In this document: piece by piece, positions 15,690 to 28,383 of the stretch
Layout: each line of letters starts with the position of its first letter
Numbering within the stretch: position 1 is the stretch's first letter
From: Caulobacter sp.
GTDB taxonomy: Bacteria > Pseudomonadota > Alphaproteobacteria > Caulobacterales > Caulobacteraceae
Assembly: GCA_028291055.1 (NCBI GenBank)
Contig: JAQGIP010000018.1
Span: forward strand, 1-58,004
DNA: 58,004 nt
Direction: 5' to 3'
The notes under the pieces: generated by a model
The model's database searches: none
What the model saw: the letters and a program-made list of their open reading frames with translations, nothing else
Told to the model about the DNA's origin: nothing
Position numbers and translations under genes: made by a program

Positions 15690-16763
15690 ATGGCCCCGCC
15701 CATGACGTTTCTTTCCGGCGCGCCGAGCCTGACATCGCTCGACGAACGCGCGCGCGATATCTTCCGCCGTGTCGTCGAGAGCTATCTCGAGACGGGTGAG
15801 CCCGTCGGCTCGCGCACCCTGTCGCGCGCCGGCATCCACCTTTCCCCCGCCTCCATCCGCAACACTATGCAGGACCTGACCGAGCTCGGCCTGCTGGGCG
15901 CGCCGCATGTCAGCGCCGGCCGGTTGCCCACCCACGCCGGCCTGCGCCTGTTCGTGGACGGCCTGCTGGAGGTGGGCGACCTGGCCGAGGAGGAGAAGCG
16001 CAATATCGAGGCGCGGCTCTATTCCAAGGGCCGTTCGATGGAAGAGGCGCTCGGCGAAGCGTCCGCCATCCTGTCGGGTCTTGCCCGCGGCGCCGGCGTA
16101 GTCATGGCCCCGGCCCGGGACGCGGGCGTCAAGCATGTGGAGTTCGTGCGCCTGGGCGGCGAACAGGCCCTGGCCATCATGGTCTTCGACGACGGCTCGG
16201 TGGAAAACCGGCTGATGAAGCTGACGCCCGGCATCATGCCCTCCTCGTTGCAGGAGGCCTCCAACTTCCTCGGCGAACGCCTGCGCGGCCGCACCCTGAC
16301 CGAAACACGCCTCGAAATGACCGCCGAGCTGGAGCGCGCCCGGCGCGAGCTCGACACCACCGCCGCGCGTCTGGTGGAGGACGGCTTCGCGGCCTGGAGC
16401 GGCGGCGAGGACGCCGACCGGGCCCTGATCGTGCGCGGCCACGCCAACCTGCTGGGCGACGCCACCGTGCTGGAAGACCTCGACAAGGTGCGCATGCTGT
16501 TCGACGACCTGGAGCAGAAGGAACAGCTGATCGGCCTGCTGGACGGGGTGCGCGAGGCCGAGGGCGTGCGCATCTTCATCGGCGCCGAAACGCGTCTGTT
16601 TTCACTTTCGGGTTCCGCCTTGATCGCCGCTCCCTATATGTCGGGCCGGCAGAAGGTGCTGGGCGCGATCGGCGTGATCGGTCCGGCCCGTCTGAACTAT
16701 GCGCGGGTGATCCCGTTGGTTGACTACACCGCCCGCGTGCTCGGGCGGATGATGGACGGATAA
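15690..16763 (+). CDS. hrcA: heat-inducible transcription repressor HrcA
   Basis: 357 residues from ATG 15690; ATG 15702 is an alternative with better spacing to GAGGG. HrcA represses chaperone genes through CIRCE operators and needs GroEL for activity. N-terminal winged helix (about 14-85): [31 protein letters not shown] and STIR-type helix ([18 protein letters not shown]), then [23 protein letters not shown]-like C-terminal part ends with [20 protein letters not shown]. Followed by grpE eight bases on, so one operon. Confidence 0.97.
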   Translation: MAPPMTFLSGAPSLTSLDERARDIFRRVVESYLETGEPVGSRTLSRAGIHLSPASIRNTMQDLTELGLLGAPHVSAGRLPTHAGLRLFVDGLLEVGDLAEEEKRNIEARLYSKGRSMEEALGEASAILSGLARGAGVVMAPARDAGVKHVEFVRLGGEQALAIMVFDDGSVENRLMKLTPGIMPSSLQEASNFLGERLRGRTLTETRLEMTAELERARRELDTTAARLVEDGFAAWSGGEDADRALIVRGHANLLGDATVLEDLDKVRMLFDDLEQKEQLIGLLDGVREAEGVRIFIGAETRLFSLSGSALIAAPYMSGRQKVLGAIGVIGPARLNYARVIPLVDYTARVLGRMMDG

Positions 16764-16771
16764 GAGAGACG

Positions 16772-17398
16772 ATGAGCGAGACCGAGAATACCGAACCCGA
16801 AGAGACCGGTGCTGACGAAGACACCGACGCCCATCTGGCCGAGGTCAATGCGCTGAAGCTCGAGATCGTGGCGCTCAAGGATCAGGTGCTGCGCTACGCC
16901 GCCGAGGCCGACAACACGCGCCGCCGCGCCGAGCGCGAGAACAACGACGCCCGCGCCTTCGCCATCCAGCGCTTCGCCCGCGACCTGCTGGGCGCCGCCG
17001 ACAACCTGCAACGCGCCAACGCGCATGCGCCCAAGGACGACGCCGACCAGACGGTGAAGAACTTCGTGCTCGGCGTGGAGATGACCGAAAAGGCGCTGCA
17101 GGACGCCTTCGAGCGCAACGGCCTGATCAAGGTCGACCCCGCCAAGGGGACCAAGTTCGACCCTCACATGCACCAGGCGATGATGGAACAGCCCTCCGAC
17201 GAGGTCGCCCCCGGCGGCGTCATCCAGGTCCTGCAACCCGGCTACCAGCTGCAAGGCCGCAACGTGCGCCCCGCCATGGTCGTCGTCGCCGCCAAGGGCT
17301 CCAAGGGCGCCGCCCCGGCTGACGCTCCCGCCGGCGCTAACCCCTACGCCGCCCACGACGACGGCGACGAGGGTGCGGCGGTGGATACGAAGGCGTAA
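16772..17398 (+). CDS. grpE: nucleotide exchange factor GrpE
   Basis: 208 residues. GrpE releases ADP from DnaK in the chaperone cycle. An acidic N-terminus is followed by a long coiled coil (about 25-80: LKDQVLRYAAEADNTRRRAE) and the C-terminal beta domain with DPHMHQAMMEQPSDEVAPGG and GYQLQGRNVRPAMVVVA (about 130-175). The Ala/Asp-rich tail is variable in the family. AGAGAG precedes the ATG. Cotranscribed with hrcA. Confidence 0.97.
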   Translation: MSETENTEPEETGADEDTDAHLAEVNALKLEIVALKDQVLRYAAEADNTRRRAERENNDARAFAIQRFARDLLGAADNLQRANAHAPKDDADQTVKNFVLGVEMTEKALQDAFERNGLIKVDPAKGTKFDPHMHQAMMEQPSDEVAPGGVIQVLQPGYQLQGRNVRPAMVVVAAKGSKGAAPADAPAGANPYAAHDDGDEGAAVDTKA

Positions 17399-17451
17399 AA
17401 TTCCAAGCCTGTGTTCGCGGGCCAGGCGCCGGTAGGCCTGTGCTCCTTACG

Positions 17452-17546
17452 CTTCTTGGTGCTCTTGGTGCTCTTGGTGGTTCATCTTTCGACGGTGGAT
17501 ACCGCCTTGGGCGCGGCAAGGTTGAACCACCAAGAGCACCAAGAAG
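17452..17546. repeat. inverted repeat with CTTGGTGCT units, downstream of ridA
   Basis: Left arm 17452-17484 (CTTCTTGGTGCTCTTGGTGC, then TCTTGGTGGTTCA) and right arm 17523-17546, its inverted partner lacking one nine-base GCTCTTGGT unit. The arms flank about 38 bases. It lies between convergent grpE and ridA and could terminate both. The design (one arm with an extra nine-base unit) is shared with the repeat at 18077-18223. Confidence 0.75.
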
Positions 17547-17622
17547 AGCAAGGGTCCGAGCCGAGAGCGCCTGGGCCACGTTTCGTCGGCGGGATAATTT
17601 AGGGCCCGCTTGCGCGGGCTCG

Positions 17623-18003
17623 TCACCCCTCCGCGATCACCGCGATCGACACCTTCAACCCGGGCATCTTCACCGGCAGCTTGGCGCCCTGCCGCGCCGG
17701 TGGGTCCTGGGGAAACCAGCGCAGCCACTCCTCGTTCATGCCGGGAAAATCATCCTCGTCGAACAGGATGACCGTGGCGCTGGCGATCTTGTCGAGCGAA
17801 CTGCCGGCCGCCTCCAGGATGGCCGAAATGTTGCGCAAACACTGGCCCGTCTGCGCCTGAATGGTGTCGCCGACGATGGCGCCCGTGGCCGCGTCAAACG
17901 GGCCTGTTCCCGAGACGAAGATCAACCCGGCGGCGCGGACGGCCTGGCTGTAGGTCGCCGGCGGCTGGGCCGCGGCGTCGGTGCGGATGATCTGACGGCT
18001 CAT
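17623..18003 (-). CDS. ridA: RidA family enamine/imine deaminase
   Basis: 126 residues. RidA-type enzymes hydrolyse reactive 2-aminoacrylate-type enamines in the cytosol. The start region SQAVRAAGLIFVSGTGPFDA is typical; the substrate Arg is in PARQGAKLPVKM (about 102-113) and the conserved Glu in VSIAVIAEG. Some divergent family members have other substrates, so the deaminase role is inferred. It is flanked on both sides by long inverted repeats and probably transcribed alone. Confidence 0.9.
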   Translation of the reverse strand: MSRQIIRTDAAAQPPATYSQAVRAAGLIFVSGTGPFDAATGAIVGDTIQAQTGQCLRNISAILEAAGSSLDKIASATVILFDEDDFPGMNEEWLRWFPQDPPARQGAKLPVKMPGLKVSIAVIAEG

Positions 18004-18076
18004 ATCATTTGTCTCTGATCAAGACGTGGCGCGGCGCGTTCCACCAGGGCAGCGCCCGGTGTTCGGGGCCGCAAGA

Positions 18077-18223
18077 TTTTAAACACGAACCACACGAACC
18101 ACACGAACGGGACGGTGCGCTGCATGGGCGTTGAGCGCGTCTTGAAGGACGCGCGCCGCGCGTCGCTAAGTCACCTGGGACGGCTAGGTGAGCCCCCCTC
18201 TTGTTCGTGTGGTTCGTGTTAAA
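18077..18223. repeat. inverted repeat with CACACGAAC units, upstream of ridA
   Basis: Left arm 18077-18110 (TTTTAAACACGAACCACACG, then AACCACACGAAC) and right arm 18201-18223, the inverted partner with one fewer nine-base unit. About 90 bases separate them. It occupies most of the gap between ridA and the peroxiredoxin gene. No coding sequence is seen here. Confidence 0.75.
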
Positions 18224-18292
18224 TCCTTATGGCGCCTAACCGCTCCCCGGCGCTGGACGATGTCGCGCAGCGCCATCGGCCGCCGCGAAGGG

Positions 18293-18955
18293 TCAGTCCT
18301 TCGGCTGGGCCACCACCCGCAGATACGGCTTCAGGGTCTTGAACCCGTCCGGATACTTGGCCTTGGCCTGCTCGTCGCTGACCGACGGCGGGATGATCAC
18401 GTCCTGACCCGGCCGCCAGTTCACCGGCGTCGCCACCGTGTGTTTGGCGTTGAGCTGGATGGAATCCAGCAGCCGCAGCACCTCGTCGAAGTTGCGGCCC
18501 GAGGTCATCGGATAGACCAGCATCGCCTTGATCTTCTTGTCGGGCCCGATGATGAACACCGAGCGCACCGTGGCGTTGTCGGCCGCCGTGCGGCCCTCCG
18601 AGGTCGTGCCCGCGTCCTCCGGCAGCATGTCGTAGAGGGTGGCCACCTTCAGATCGGTGTCGCCGATCATCGGGAAGTTGACCGCGTGGCCTTGGGTTTC
18701 CTCGATGTCCGCCGCCCAGCGCGCGTGGTTGTCGACCGGGTCCACGGACAGGCCGATGATCTTGGTGTTGCGCTTGTCGAACTCCGGCTTCAGCCCGGCC
18801 ATATAGCCCAGCTCGGTGGTGCAGACCGGCGTGAAGTCCTTGGGGTGGGAAAACAGGATGGCGTAGCCGTCGCCGATCCATTCGTGGAAGTTGATCGGGC
18901 CTTCAGTGGTCTGGGCCGTGAAATCCGGGGCTTCCGAGTTGATCCTGAGCGACAT
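18293..18955 (-). CDS. 1-Cys peroxiredoxin (Prx6/AhpC-TSA family)
   Basis: 220 residues from ATG at 18953-18955. It reduces hydrogen peroxide and organic peroxides in the cytosol. The peroxidatic Cys lies in HPKDFTPVCTTELGYMAGLK (about residue 45), with the conserved Arg in TVRSVFIIGPDKKIK (about 131). The C-terminal region HTVATPVNWRPGQDVIIPP is the long Prx6-type extension; no resolving Cys is seen. Upstream extension of the frame to 19390 is non-coding. Divergent from the DUF882 gene. Confidence 0.95.
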   Translation of the reverse strand: MSLRINSEAPDFTAQTTEGPINFHEWIGDGYAILFSHPKDFTPVCTTELGYMAGLKPEFDKRNTKIIGLSVDPVDNHARWAADIEETQGHAVNFPMIGDTDLKVATLYDMLPEDAGTTSEGRTAADNATVRSVFIIGPDKKIKAMLVYPMTSGRNFDEVLRLLDSIQLNAKHTVATPVNWRPGQDVIIPPSVSDEQAKAKYPDGFKTLKPYLRVVAQPKD

Positions 18956-19142
18956 GGGCCTGGTCTCCGTCTGCGCGTGATTGGGTAGTCCGCAAGGTGT
19001 GTACGCCGCGCGCCCGCAGCAAGGCGCCGCGCCTCCAGGCCGTGTCACGGCGTCGCAGCGGGCGGGATTCACGCGATCTTGCCTCATTGGAGCCCAATCT
19101 CGGCGGCCAATCGGCGGACGGACCCATAGCGAGCTTTGAAGT

Positions 19143-19793
19143 ATGCGTATGTCTATCGGGCGCCGCGGCGTCTTGCGTCTCGGAGCCGCCGCCCTGGCCG
19201 CATCCGCCCCCGCCATGTCCTGGGCCACGGCCGAGGCGCCGGCCCGTGCGCGCTTGCCGCTCGGACCCATGCCGGACTCCCCCATGGCGACCGCCCCGGC
19301 GCCGGTCGCTTCCACGCCGGTGGCCCCGCTGTCGGGCGCGCCTGTGCGCAAGGCCCTGCTGCACAACCTGCACACCGGCGAGACCTTCAACGAGGTCTAT
19401 TTCGAGAACGGCCGTTATGTGCCCCAGGCCCTCACCGAGGCCATGAAGGTGCTGCGCGACTGGCGCAACGGCGAGGAGCATTTCATGGATCCGCGCCTGT
19501 TCGACGCCCTGCACGGCATCAGCGACCGGCTGGAAACGAACCGGCCCTTCCAGATCATCTCCGGCTACCGCTCCCCGCGGACCAACGCCATGCTTCACGC
19601 CAGGAGCGGCGAGGTGGCCTCAAAGAGCCAGCACACGCTGGGCAAGGCCTGCGACGTACGCATCGAGGGGGTGGACCTGAGGAACCTCCATAAGGCCGCC
19701 CTCGGCATGGGGGCCGGCGGCGTCGGCCTCTATCCGGTGTCCAACTTCGTGCATGTGGACGTGGGCGCCGTGCGCCATTGGATGGGGGCGTAA
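19143..19793 (+). CDS. Tat-exported DUF882 / peptidase M15-like cell-wall protein
   Basis: 216 residues from ATG 19143 (alternative 19149). The N-terminus SIGRRGVLRLGAAALAASAP is a twin-arginine signal. After a Pro/Ala linker the DUF882 (YcbK-like, peptidase M15 fold) domain spans about 75-216, with FQIISGYRSPRTNAMLH, SQHTLGKACDVRI and FVHVDVGAVRHW giving the zinc ligands (H, D, H). Such enzymes are predicted D,D- or L,D-carboxypeptidases acting on peptidoglycan. The substrate is inferred. Confidence 0.92.
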   Translation: MRMSIGRRGVLRLGAAALAASAPAMSWATAEAPARARLPLGPMPDSPMATAPAPVASTPVAPLSGAPVRKALLHNLHTGETFNEVYFENGRYVPQALTEAMKVLRDWRNGEEHFMDPRLFDALHGISDRLETNRPFQIISGYRSPRTNAMLHARSGEVASKSQHTLGKACDVRIEGVDLRNLHKAALGMGAGGVGLYPVSNFVHVDVGAVRHWMGA

Positions 19794-19902
19794 GCCCCGC
19801 CTTCAGTCCGCTCATCCCGCGAAAAGGGGGGGCTTAGGCTTTTTTCCCGTCGCAGCGAGCCCGCTGTCTTGCCGCGCCCCACCGGCCCACCCCGCCGGGC
19901 GC

Positions 19903-19942
19903 CTAAAGAAAAGGGGGCCGCGGGCGAACCCGCGACCCCCTT
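19903..19942 (-). terminator. rho-independent terminator of the outer-membrane barrel gene
   Basis: On the minus strand a GC stem (AAGGGGG / CCCCCTT with an inner GCGGG/CCCGC, loop TTCG) is followed by TTTTCTTTA. It sits 24 bases after the stop of the barrel gene. Strong by form. Confidence 0.85.
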
Positions 19943-19965
19943 CGGCCTTGATCGACAGGCCTGGG

Positions 19966-20505
19966 TTAGAACTTGTGGACCCAGGTGACCGAGGCGCCGT
20001 CGACGGCGCTGTCGTGGTCGAAGAAGTAGTGGGTGTAGTCGAGGCGGAAGCCGTTGTTGCTGCCGGTCGGGAAGATCTTCACGCCCAGGCCGACGGCCGC
20101 GCCGTTGACGGTGTCGGTGGCCGAGAAGCCGCCGAACGAGCCCTTGATCTTCGACTGGGCGTAACCCACGCGGGCCAGCACCTGGGTCTTGTCACCGGCC
20201 GGGATGGAGCCGACGAGGAAGGCGCCGACTTCATAGTCCTGGTGGAACTTCACGCCGCTGTCGCTGTCGTCGCCGACGCCGAAGGAGGCTTCGCCTTCAA
20301 GGGCGAAGTTCTCGTTGAACTGGTAACCGCCGCGCAGGATGACGCTGGTCAGGTTGAGATCGACACCGCCGTCCGAGGTGTGAGCGACGGCGGCGCCCAG
20401 TTCACCGGAGAAGCCGGTCGCGGTGTCGGCGGCGTGGGCCGAGGCGGCGAAGGCGGTGGCGATGGCCAGAGCGCTGGCGGCGGCGGCGAGAGTGGAGAGT
20501 TTCAT
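19966..20505 (-). CDS. outer-membrane beta-barrel protein
   Basis: 179 residues from ATG at 20503-20505 (an upstream in-frame ATG at 20520 adds five residues). A Sec signal peptide ends at about residue 26 (ASAHA-AD). The mature protein alternates hydrophobic/polar residues in eight or so strands (LTSVILRGGYQFNENFALEG, FRLDYTHYFFDH) and ends in Phe (VTWVHKF), the signature recognised by BamA. It resembles small OmpA/OprF-like porin-fold barrels (OMP_b-brl). A strong terminator and an isolated promoter region suggest a monocistronic, well-expressed gene. Confidence 0.9.
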   Translation of the reverse strand: MKLSTLAAAASALAIATAFAASAHAADTATGFSGELGAAVAHTSDGGVDLNLTSVILRGGYQFNENFALEGEASFGVGDDSDSGVKFHQDYEVGAFLVGSIPAGDKTQVLARVGYAQSKIKGSFGGFSATDTVNGAAVGLGVKIFPTGSNNGFRLDYTHYFFDHDSAVDGASVTWVHKF

Positions 20506-20611
20506 GGCTTGATGCCCCATTTTTCGTTGTGCCGGGGGAGGTCCGGCGGAGGCGTCACCTAAGCGTCCTTATGTCGCACCGCAAGGTTGAGGATGGAGGT
20601 TTGTTCAACCT

Positions 20612-20627
20612 GTGACTTTAAAATCAC
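20612..20627. promoter_or_regulatory. imperfect palindrome upstream of the barrel gene
   Basis: GTGACTTTAAAATCAC, with four-base GTGA/TCAC ends and an AT-rich centre, about 107 bases before the barrel start. The spacing does not fit the classic CRP site. It may be an operator; no regulator is suggested by the sequence. Confidence 0.3.
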
Positions 20628-20776
20628 GGGGCGGCGGGCGGGTCGCTATTGCCTCTTGAGGCAAGCTTCACCGACGCGGAGCGGCGCTGTAGACCCGCTG
20701 CCGCCGCGCGCAAAGTGAATTCGCGGAAAGGTTCAAGCTTCGGACTTGTCTCAGAACCGGGGAGGGCGCGTCCGCG

Positions 20777-21454
20777 CTAGTCGTCAAACCCGACGAACAC
20801 CGCCGCCTCGTCCACCGACTTGCGCATCGACACCACCGCATTGGCCGGGAAGCTGTCGTCGGGATAGCCCATGGCGACGCAGATCATGATCACCTGGTCC
20901 TCGGGGATGGCCGCATGCTCGCGCACCACCGGCGACTGCATGATGCCCTGGCTGTTGATCACGCAGCCCAGGCCGCGCGACCAGGCGGCGTTGACCAGGG
21001 CGTTGGTCACCGCGCCGCAATCGAAGGGGGCGATGTCGCCGCCGTGGATCACCCGGTCATAGGTCACCACGATCGACACCGGCGCGTCGAACTGGCGGAA
21101 CCCGCGCAGCACCCAGTCGGTGCGCTTCTCCGTGTTCTCCCGCTCGATGCCCATGGCGGCAAACAGCTGCTTGGCAACGCCGATCTGGCGCTCGCGGTGG
21201 GCGCCCGCATATTCGCCGTGGCTGCGGAATTCGCGCGACGAGGGAACGCCGGCCAGGTTGCGCTCGGTGTTGCCGGCGCGGATGCGGTCCAGCGGCTCGC
21301 CGGCCACCACATAGAAGTTCCAGGGCTGGGTGTTCAGGGACGACGGCGCGCGCATGGCCAGTTCGATGATCTCGCGGATCACCGCCTTGGGCACGGGGTC
21401 GGGCTTGTAGCCGCGCGTGCTGCGGCGGCCGAGGACGACGTCATCGTAGGTCAT
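20777..21454 (-). CDS. nitroreductase family protein
   Basis: 225 residues. FMN-dependent nitroreductase fold with the typical N-terminus DVVLGRRSTRGYKPDPVPKA (FMN phosphate-binding Arg/Ser) and RAPSSLNTQPWNFYVV (about 35-50), plus GLGCVINSQGIMQ and VAMGYPDDSFPAN near the C-terminus. Such enzymes reduce nitroaromatics, quinones or enones with NAD(P)H; the physiological substrate is unknown. Divergent from dnaN. Confidence 0.93.
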   Translation of the reverse strand: MTYDDVVLGRRSTRGYKPDPVPKAVIREIIELAMRAPSSLNTQPWNFYVVAGEPLDRIRAGNTERNLAGVPSSREFRSHGEYAGAHRERQIGVAKQLFAAMGIERENTEKRTDWVLRGFRQFDAPVSIVVTYDRVIHGGDIAPFDCGAVTNALVNAAWSRGLGCVINSQGIMQSPVVREHAAIPEDQVIMICVAMGYPDDSFPANAVVSMRKSVDEAAVFVGFDD

Positions 21455-21604
21455 GGGTTGGCTCCGCCCAGGGTTCGTGCGTCCGTTCGTAGCGAGGCGC
21501 CGCTAGGTCCGGCAAGCGCCGGGGAATTGGCGACATCAAGCGATTTCTCACCCCGTCACGCAAAAGCCGGGGACAGACGCGTTTGTCGCGGTCTCGCCCC
21601 TTCC

Positions 21605-21629
21605 TTGGCGCGGCGTTTTCGCTAATGTC
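21605..21629 (+). promoter_or_regulatory. possible housekeeping promoter of dnaN
   Basis: TTGGCGC (21605-21611) and GCTAATGTC (21621-21629) resemble the Caulobacter sigma-73 pattern TTGACGS-N10-14-GCTANAWC, with a nine-base gap. It lies about 70 bases before the dnaN ATG. Confidence 0.3.
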
Positions 21630-21701
21630 GGACCTCATTTTCTTGAACGCGGTATCGGGGGCTATTCGATTCGCCGCGAGGTCTTGGGTTCGGACGGCCA
21701 G

Positions 21702-22835
21702 ATGAAACTGACGATAGAGCGCGCGGCGCTGATGAAGGCGCTGGGTCACGTCCAAAGCGTGGTCGAACGGCGCAACACCATTCCGATCCTGTCCAACGTG
21801 CTGCTCACGGCCGACCACGACCAGGTCAGCTTCTCGGCCACGGACCTGGACATGGAAATCCTCGACGATGGCGTGGCCCAGGTGGACCAGCCGGGCCAGA
21901 TCACCGCGCCGGCCCACACCCTCTATGAGATCGTGCGCAAGCTGCCCGAGGGCGCCGACGTGTCGCTGTCCTTCACCGGCGAGGATCCGCGCCTGCAGAT
22001 CCAGGCGGGGCGGTCGAAGTTCAACCTGCCGGTGCTGCCGGCCGGCGACTTCCCGGTGATGAGTTCCGACGGCCTGTCGACGCCGATCGCCATCGACACC
22101 AACGACCTGATCCGGCTGATCGACAAGACCCGCTTCGCCATCTCCACCGAGGAGACGCGCTACTATCTGAACGGCCTCTACATCCACACGGTGATGGACG
22201 GCGGCCAGGCCCTGCTGCGCGCCGTGGCCACCGACGGTCACCGCCTGGCGCTCGCCGAAATGCCCGCGCCCGAGGGCGCCGCCGGCAGCCCCGGCGTGAT
22301 CGTGCCGCGCAAGACCATCAACGAGGTAAGGCGTCTGCTCGACGACGCCGGCGAGAGCGTCGATGTGCAGATCTCCGCCGCCAAGGTCCGTTTTGAATTC
22401 GCCCGCGCGGGTTCCAAGGGCGCGGCGCTGACCAGCAAGGTCATCGACGGCTCCTTCCCCGACTATCTGCGCGTGATCCCCCGCGACAACGCCAAGATCA
22501 TGACGCTCGACAACGCCCTGTTCGCCCAGGCCGTGGACCGGGTGGCGACCATCTCGGCGGAAAAGTCACGCTCGGTGAAGCTGGCCATCGAGCCGGGCCG
22601 CATGACGCTGACCGTGCGCAACATGGAAGCCGGCCAGGGCGTGGAAGAACTCGAGATCGACTACGACGGCGAGCCCTTCGAGATCGGCTTCAACGCCCGC
22701 TACCTCCTGGACGTCACCGGCCAGATCGGCGGCGAGATCGCCGAGTTCCGCTTCGCCGACCCGGCCTCGCCTACCCTGGTGCTCGATCCTACAGATCCGG
22801 GCGTCAAATATGTGCTGATGCCGCTGCGGGTCTAG
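21702..22835 (+). CDS. dnaN: DNA polymerase III beta sliding clamp
   Basis: 377 residues from ATG at 21702; an in-frame TTG at 21684 is less likely. DnaN forms the ring clamp that holds replicative polymerase on DNA. Three clamp domains are visible: N-terminal MKLTIERAALMKALGHVQSV with RRNTIPILSNVLL, central VATDGHRLALAEM (about 178-190), and C-terminal FNARYLLDVTG with the terminal VKYVLMPLRV that lines the peptide-binding pocket. The neighbours recF and gyrB follow, but dnaA is not in the window, as is known for Caulobacter. Confidence 0.98.
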   Translation: MKLTIERAALMKALGHVQSVVERRNTIPILSNVLLTADHDQVSFSATDLDMEILDDGVAQVDQPGQITAPAHTLYEIVRKLPEGADVSLSFTGEDPRLQIQAGRSKFNLPVLPAGDFPVMSSDGLSTPIAIDTNDLIRLIDKTRFAISTEETRYYLNGLYIHTVMDGGQALLRAVATDGHRLALAEMPAPEGAAGSPGVIVPRKTINEVRRLLDDAGESVDVQISAAKVRFEFARAGSKGAALTSKVIDGSFPDYLRVIPRDNAKIMTLDNALFAQAVDRVATISAEKSRSVKLAIEPGRMTLTVRNMEAGQGVEELEIDYDGEPFEIGFNARYLLDVTGQIGGEIAEFRFADPASPTLVLDPTDPGVKYVLMPLRV

Positions 22836-22836
22836 A

Positions 22837-23226
22837 TCAGCCCGCCGCGCCGCCTTCCGCGATTGCCCGCAGCATCTGCAGGAGCAGGGGCTTGATCCCG
22901 TCGCGCGGGATGACGAAATCGAAACTACCGGCCTTGGCGCTGTTCATGCGCAGCAACAGCCCGCCGTCGGCTGCGGGAAGGACCTGGGTGCCGGCGGCCG
23001 CGAAGGGTTTGGACGGCGGCGACGTTCCGGGCGCGCGCAGCTTCTGGGCCTCGGCGGCGAACCGGTCCAGGCCGGCCACGAAGGGTGAGAAGAGGCCCAT
23101 GTCCAGGCAGAGTTCGTGCGAGGAGCCGTCCTCGGTGACCAGCTCGAACCAGACGTCGGCGCCGCGGTTGGCGCCGCCGCCCTTGGGCAGGTCAACGATC
23201 CGCGTCAGATTCTCCACGGTGGCCAA
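22837..23226 (-). CDS. hypothetical protein between dnaN and recF
   Basis: About 129 residues, start uncertain: TTG at 23224-23226 follows AGGTAGGATCA; an ATG at 23274 would add 16 residues. Recognisable local order: TVENLTRIVDLPKGG, then DVWFELVTEDGSSHELCLDM, a variable Pro/Ala stretch, and FDFVIPRDGIKPLLLQMLRA. Codon bias matches real genes in this frame. No family is recognised. It converges on dnaN with one base between the stops and is divergent from recF, an unusual interruption of this cluster. Confidence 0.65.
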   Translation of the reverse strand: MATVENLTRIVDLPKGGGANRGADVWFELVTEDGSSHELCLDMGLFSPFVAGLDRFAAEAQKLRAPGTSPPSKPFAAAGTQVLPAADGGLLLRMNSAKAGSFDFVIPRDGIKPLLLQMLRAIAEGGAAG

Positions 23227-23352
23227 TGATCCTACCTCGCGCCGGGTACTGTACTGGAGCGCATCCGGCCGCATGAATTCCCGGCAAACGCCGGCTTGGC
23301 AAGGGGCTGGCGCATACGGATTGAATATCGCGGCCCGGGTTCGCGTGGCGCC

Positions 23353-27607
<4,255 letters not shown>

Positions 27608-27621
27608 ATCATCATTATCTA

Positions 27622-27638
27622 ACATAATCACATTATGT
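27622..27638. promoter_or_regulatory. palindromic operator in the tetR/DUF4345 gap
   Basis: ACATAATCACATTATGT has perfect seven-base arms around CAC. It sits 14 bases before the tetR ATG and 20 before the DUF4345 ATG, a typical place for a TetR autoregulatory site. AT-rich against a GC-rich background. Confidence 0.6.
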
Positions 27639-27658
27639 GAAGTGCGGAGCCGATCCAA

Positions 27659-28051
27659 ATGACCCACCCCCTGTCTACAATCTATCTGGCCGTCACCGCG
27701 CTATTCTTTGTCGGTTCCGGCGCCCTGGCCGCCGCCCGCCCCCAACAGTTCGCCGCCAACCTGGACCTGGCGCCCTTGCGCGCCGGCGGTTTCAACGAGG
27801 TCCGCGCACAATACGGCGGCTTCTTCCTGATGCTGGGCCTGGCCTGCGCGCTGGCGCTGACGGGCACGGTGGATCGGCGCTTCGCTCTGGGCGCGGCGGC
27901 GCTGACTTTTGGGGGTGTGATCGCCGGGCGACTGTTGGGCCTGGCCATCGATCGCGGCGTGTCGGGTTACGGCAACACCATCCGGACGCTGATCGTCATC
28001 GACGCTGTAGGCTGCGCGCTGGCTGTTGCGGCTCTCCGGTTGGACGCCTAG
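27659..28051 (+). CDS. DUF4345 family membrane protein
   Basis: 130 residues with four predicted membrane spans (about 6-25, 44-68, 74-92, 103-125). The family-type segment NEVRAQYGGFFLMLGLACAL marks DUF4345, of unknown function. It is divergent from a tetR gene across a 51-base gap holding a palindrome, which suggests it is that regulator's target, perhaps responding to a membrane-active small molecule. Confidence 0.85.
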   Translation: MTHPLSTIYLAVTALFFVGSGALAAARPQQFAANLDLAPLRAGGFNEVRAQYGGFFLMLGLACALALTGTVDRRFALGAAALTFGGVIAGRLLGLAIDRGVSGYGNTIRTLIVIDAVGCALAVAALRLDA

Positions 28052-28140
28052 TGGGCTGCCTTGGCCGCTGCGGGCAAATCGCCCGGACGTTTTGTCCATG
28101 ATCCATGGAAGATGGCCATCCAAATAGCTATCTTGTGCAC

Positions 28141-28383
28141 ATGGCTCGTTACTCAGTCGCCGAGGCGAAGAACAACCTTCCGAAGCTGCTCGACCTCACC
28201 CTCAAGGGCGAGGAGGTCACGATCACGCGTCGAGGTGAGCCGATTGTCGATCTGTCGCCGCACAAGGTTCGCACAGGCAAGCTCGACATAGAATGGATCA
28301 AGCAACACCGCGTCGTGCCCGCTTCGGGATCGAATTTCGATTCCGCCGCCATGATCCGCAAGATGCGAGATGAAGGCTATTGA
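28141..28383 (+). CDS. Phd/YefM-type antitoxin
   Basis: 80 residues from ATG at 28141. The N-terminal DNA-binding part ARYSVAEAKNNLPKLLDLTL with GEEVTITRRGEPIVDLSP is the Phd/YefM (VapB-type) fold; the C-terminus (PASGSNFDSAAMIRKMRDEG) should wrap the toxin. It is followed without a gap by a PIN-domain toxin gene whose TTG overlaps this stop. An intact antitoxin with a broken toxin suggests a decaying module. Confidence 0.9.
   Translation: MARYSVAEAKNNLPKLLDLTLKGEEVTITRRGEPIVDLSPHKVRTGKLDIEWIKQHRVVPASGSNFDSAAMIRKMRDEGY

Noticed and set aside
15568..15700. CIRCE operator upstream of hrcA
   Set aside because: No TTAGCACTC-N9-GAGTGCTAA or near match is present.
20611..20628. CRP/FNR site before the outer-membrane barrel gene
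   Set aside because: Half-site spacing is eight, not the six (TGTGA-N6-TCACA) or FNR form; kept only as an unassigned palindrome.
21600..21701. Replication origin next to dnaN
   Set aside because: No cluster of DnaA boxes and no dnaA in the window; in Caulobacterales dnaN-recF-gyrB lies away from the origin.
23296..23352. Upstream TTG start for recF
   Set aside because: The added residues are Arg/Gly-rich with no similarity to RecF; GTG 23353 begins the conserved N-terminus.
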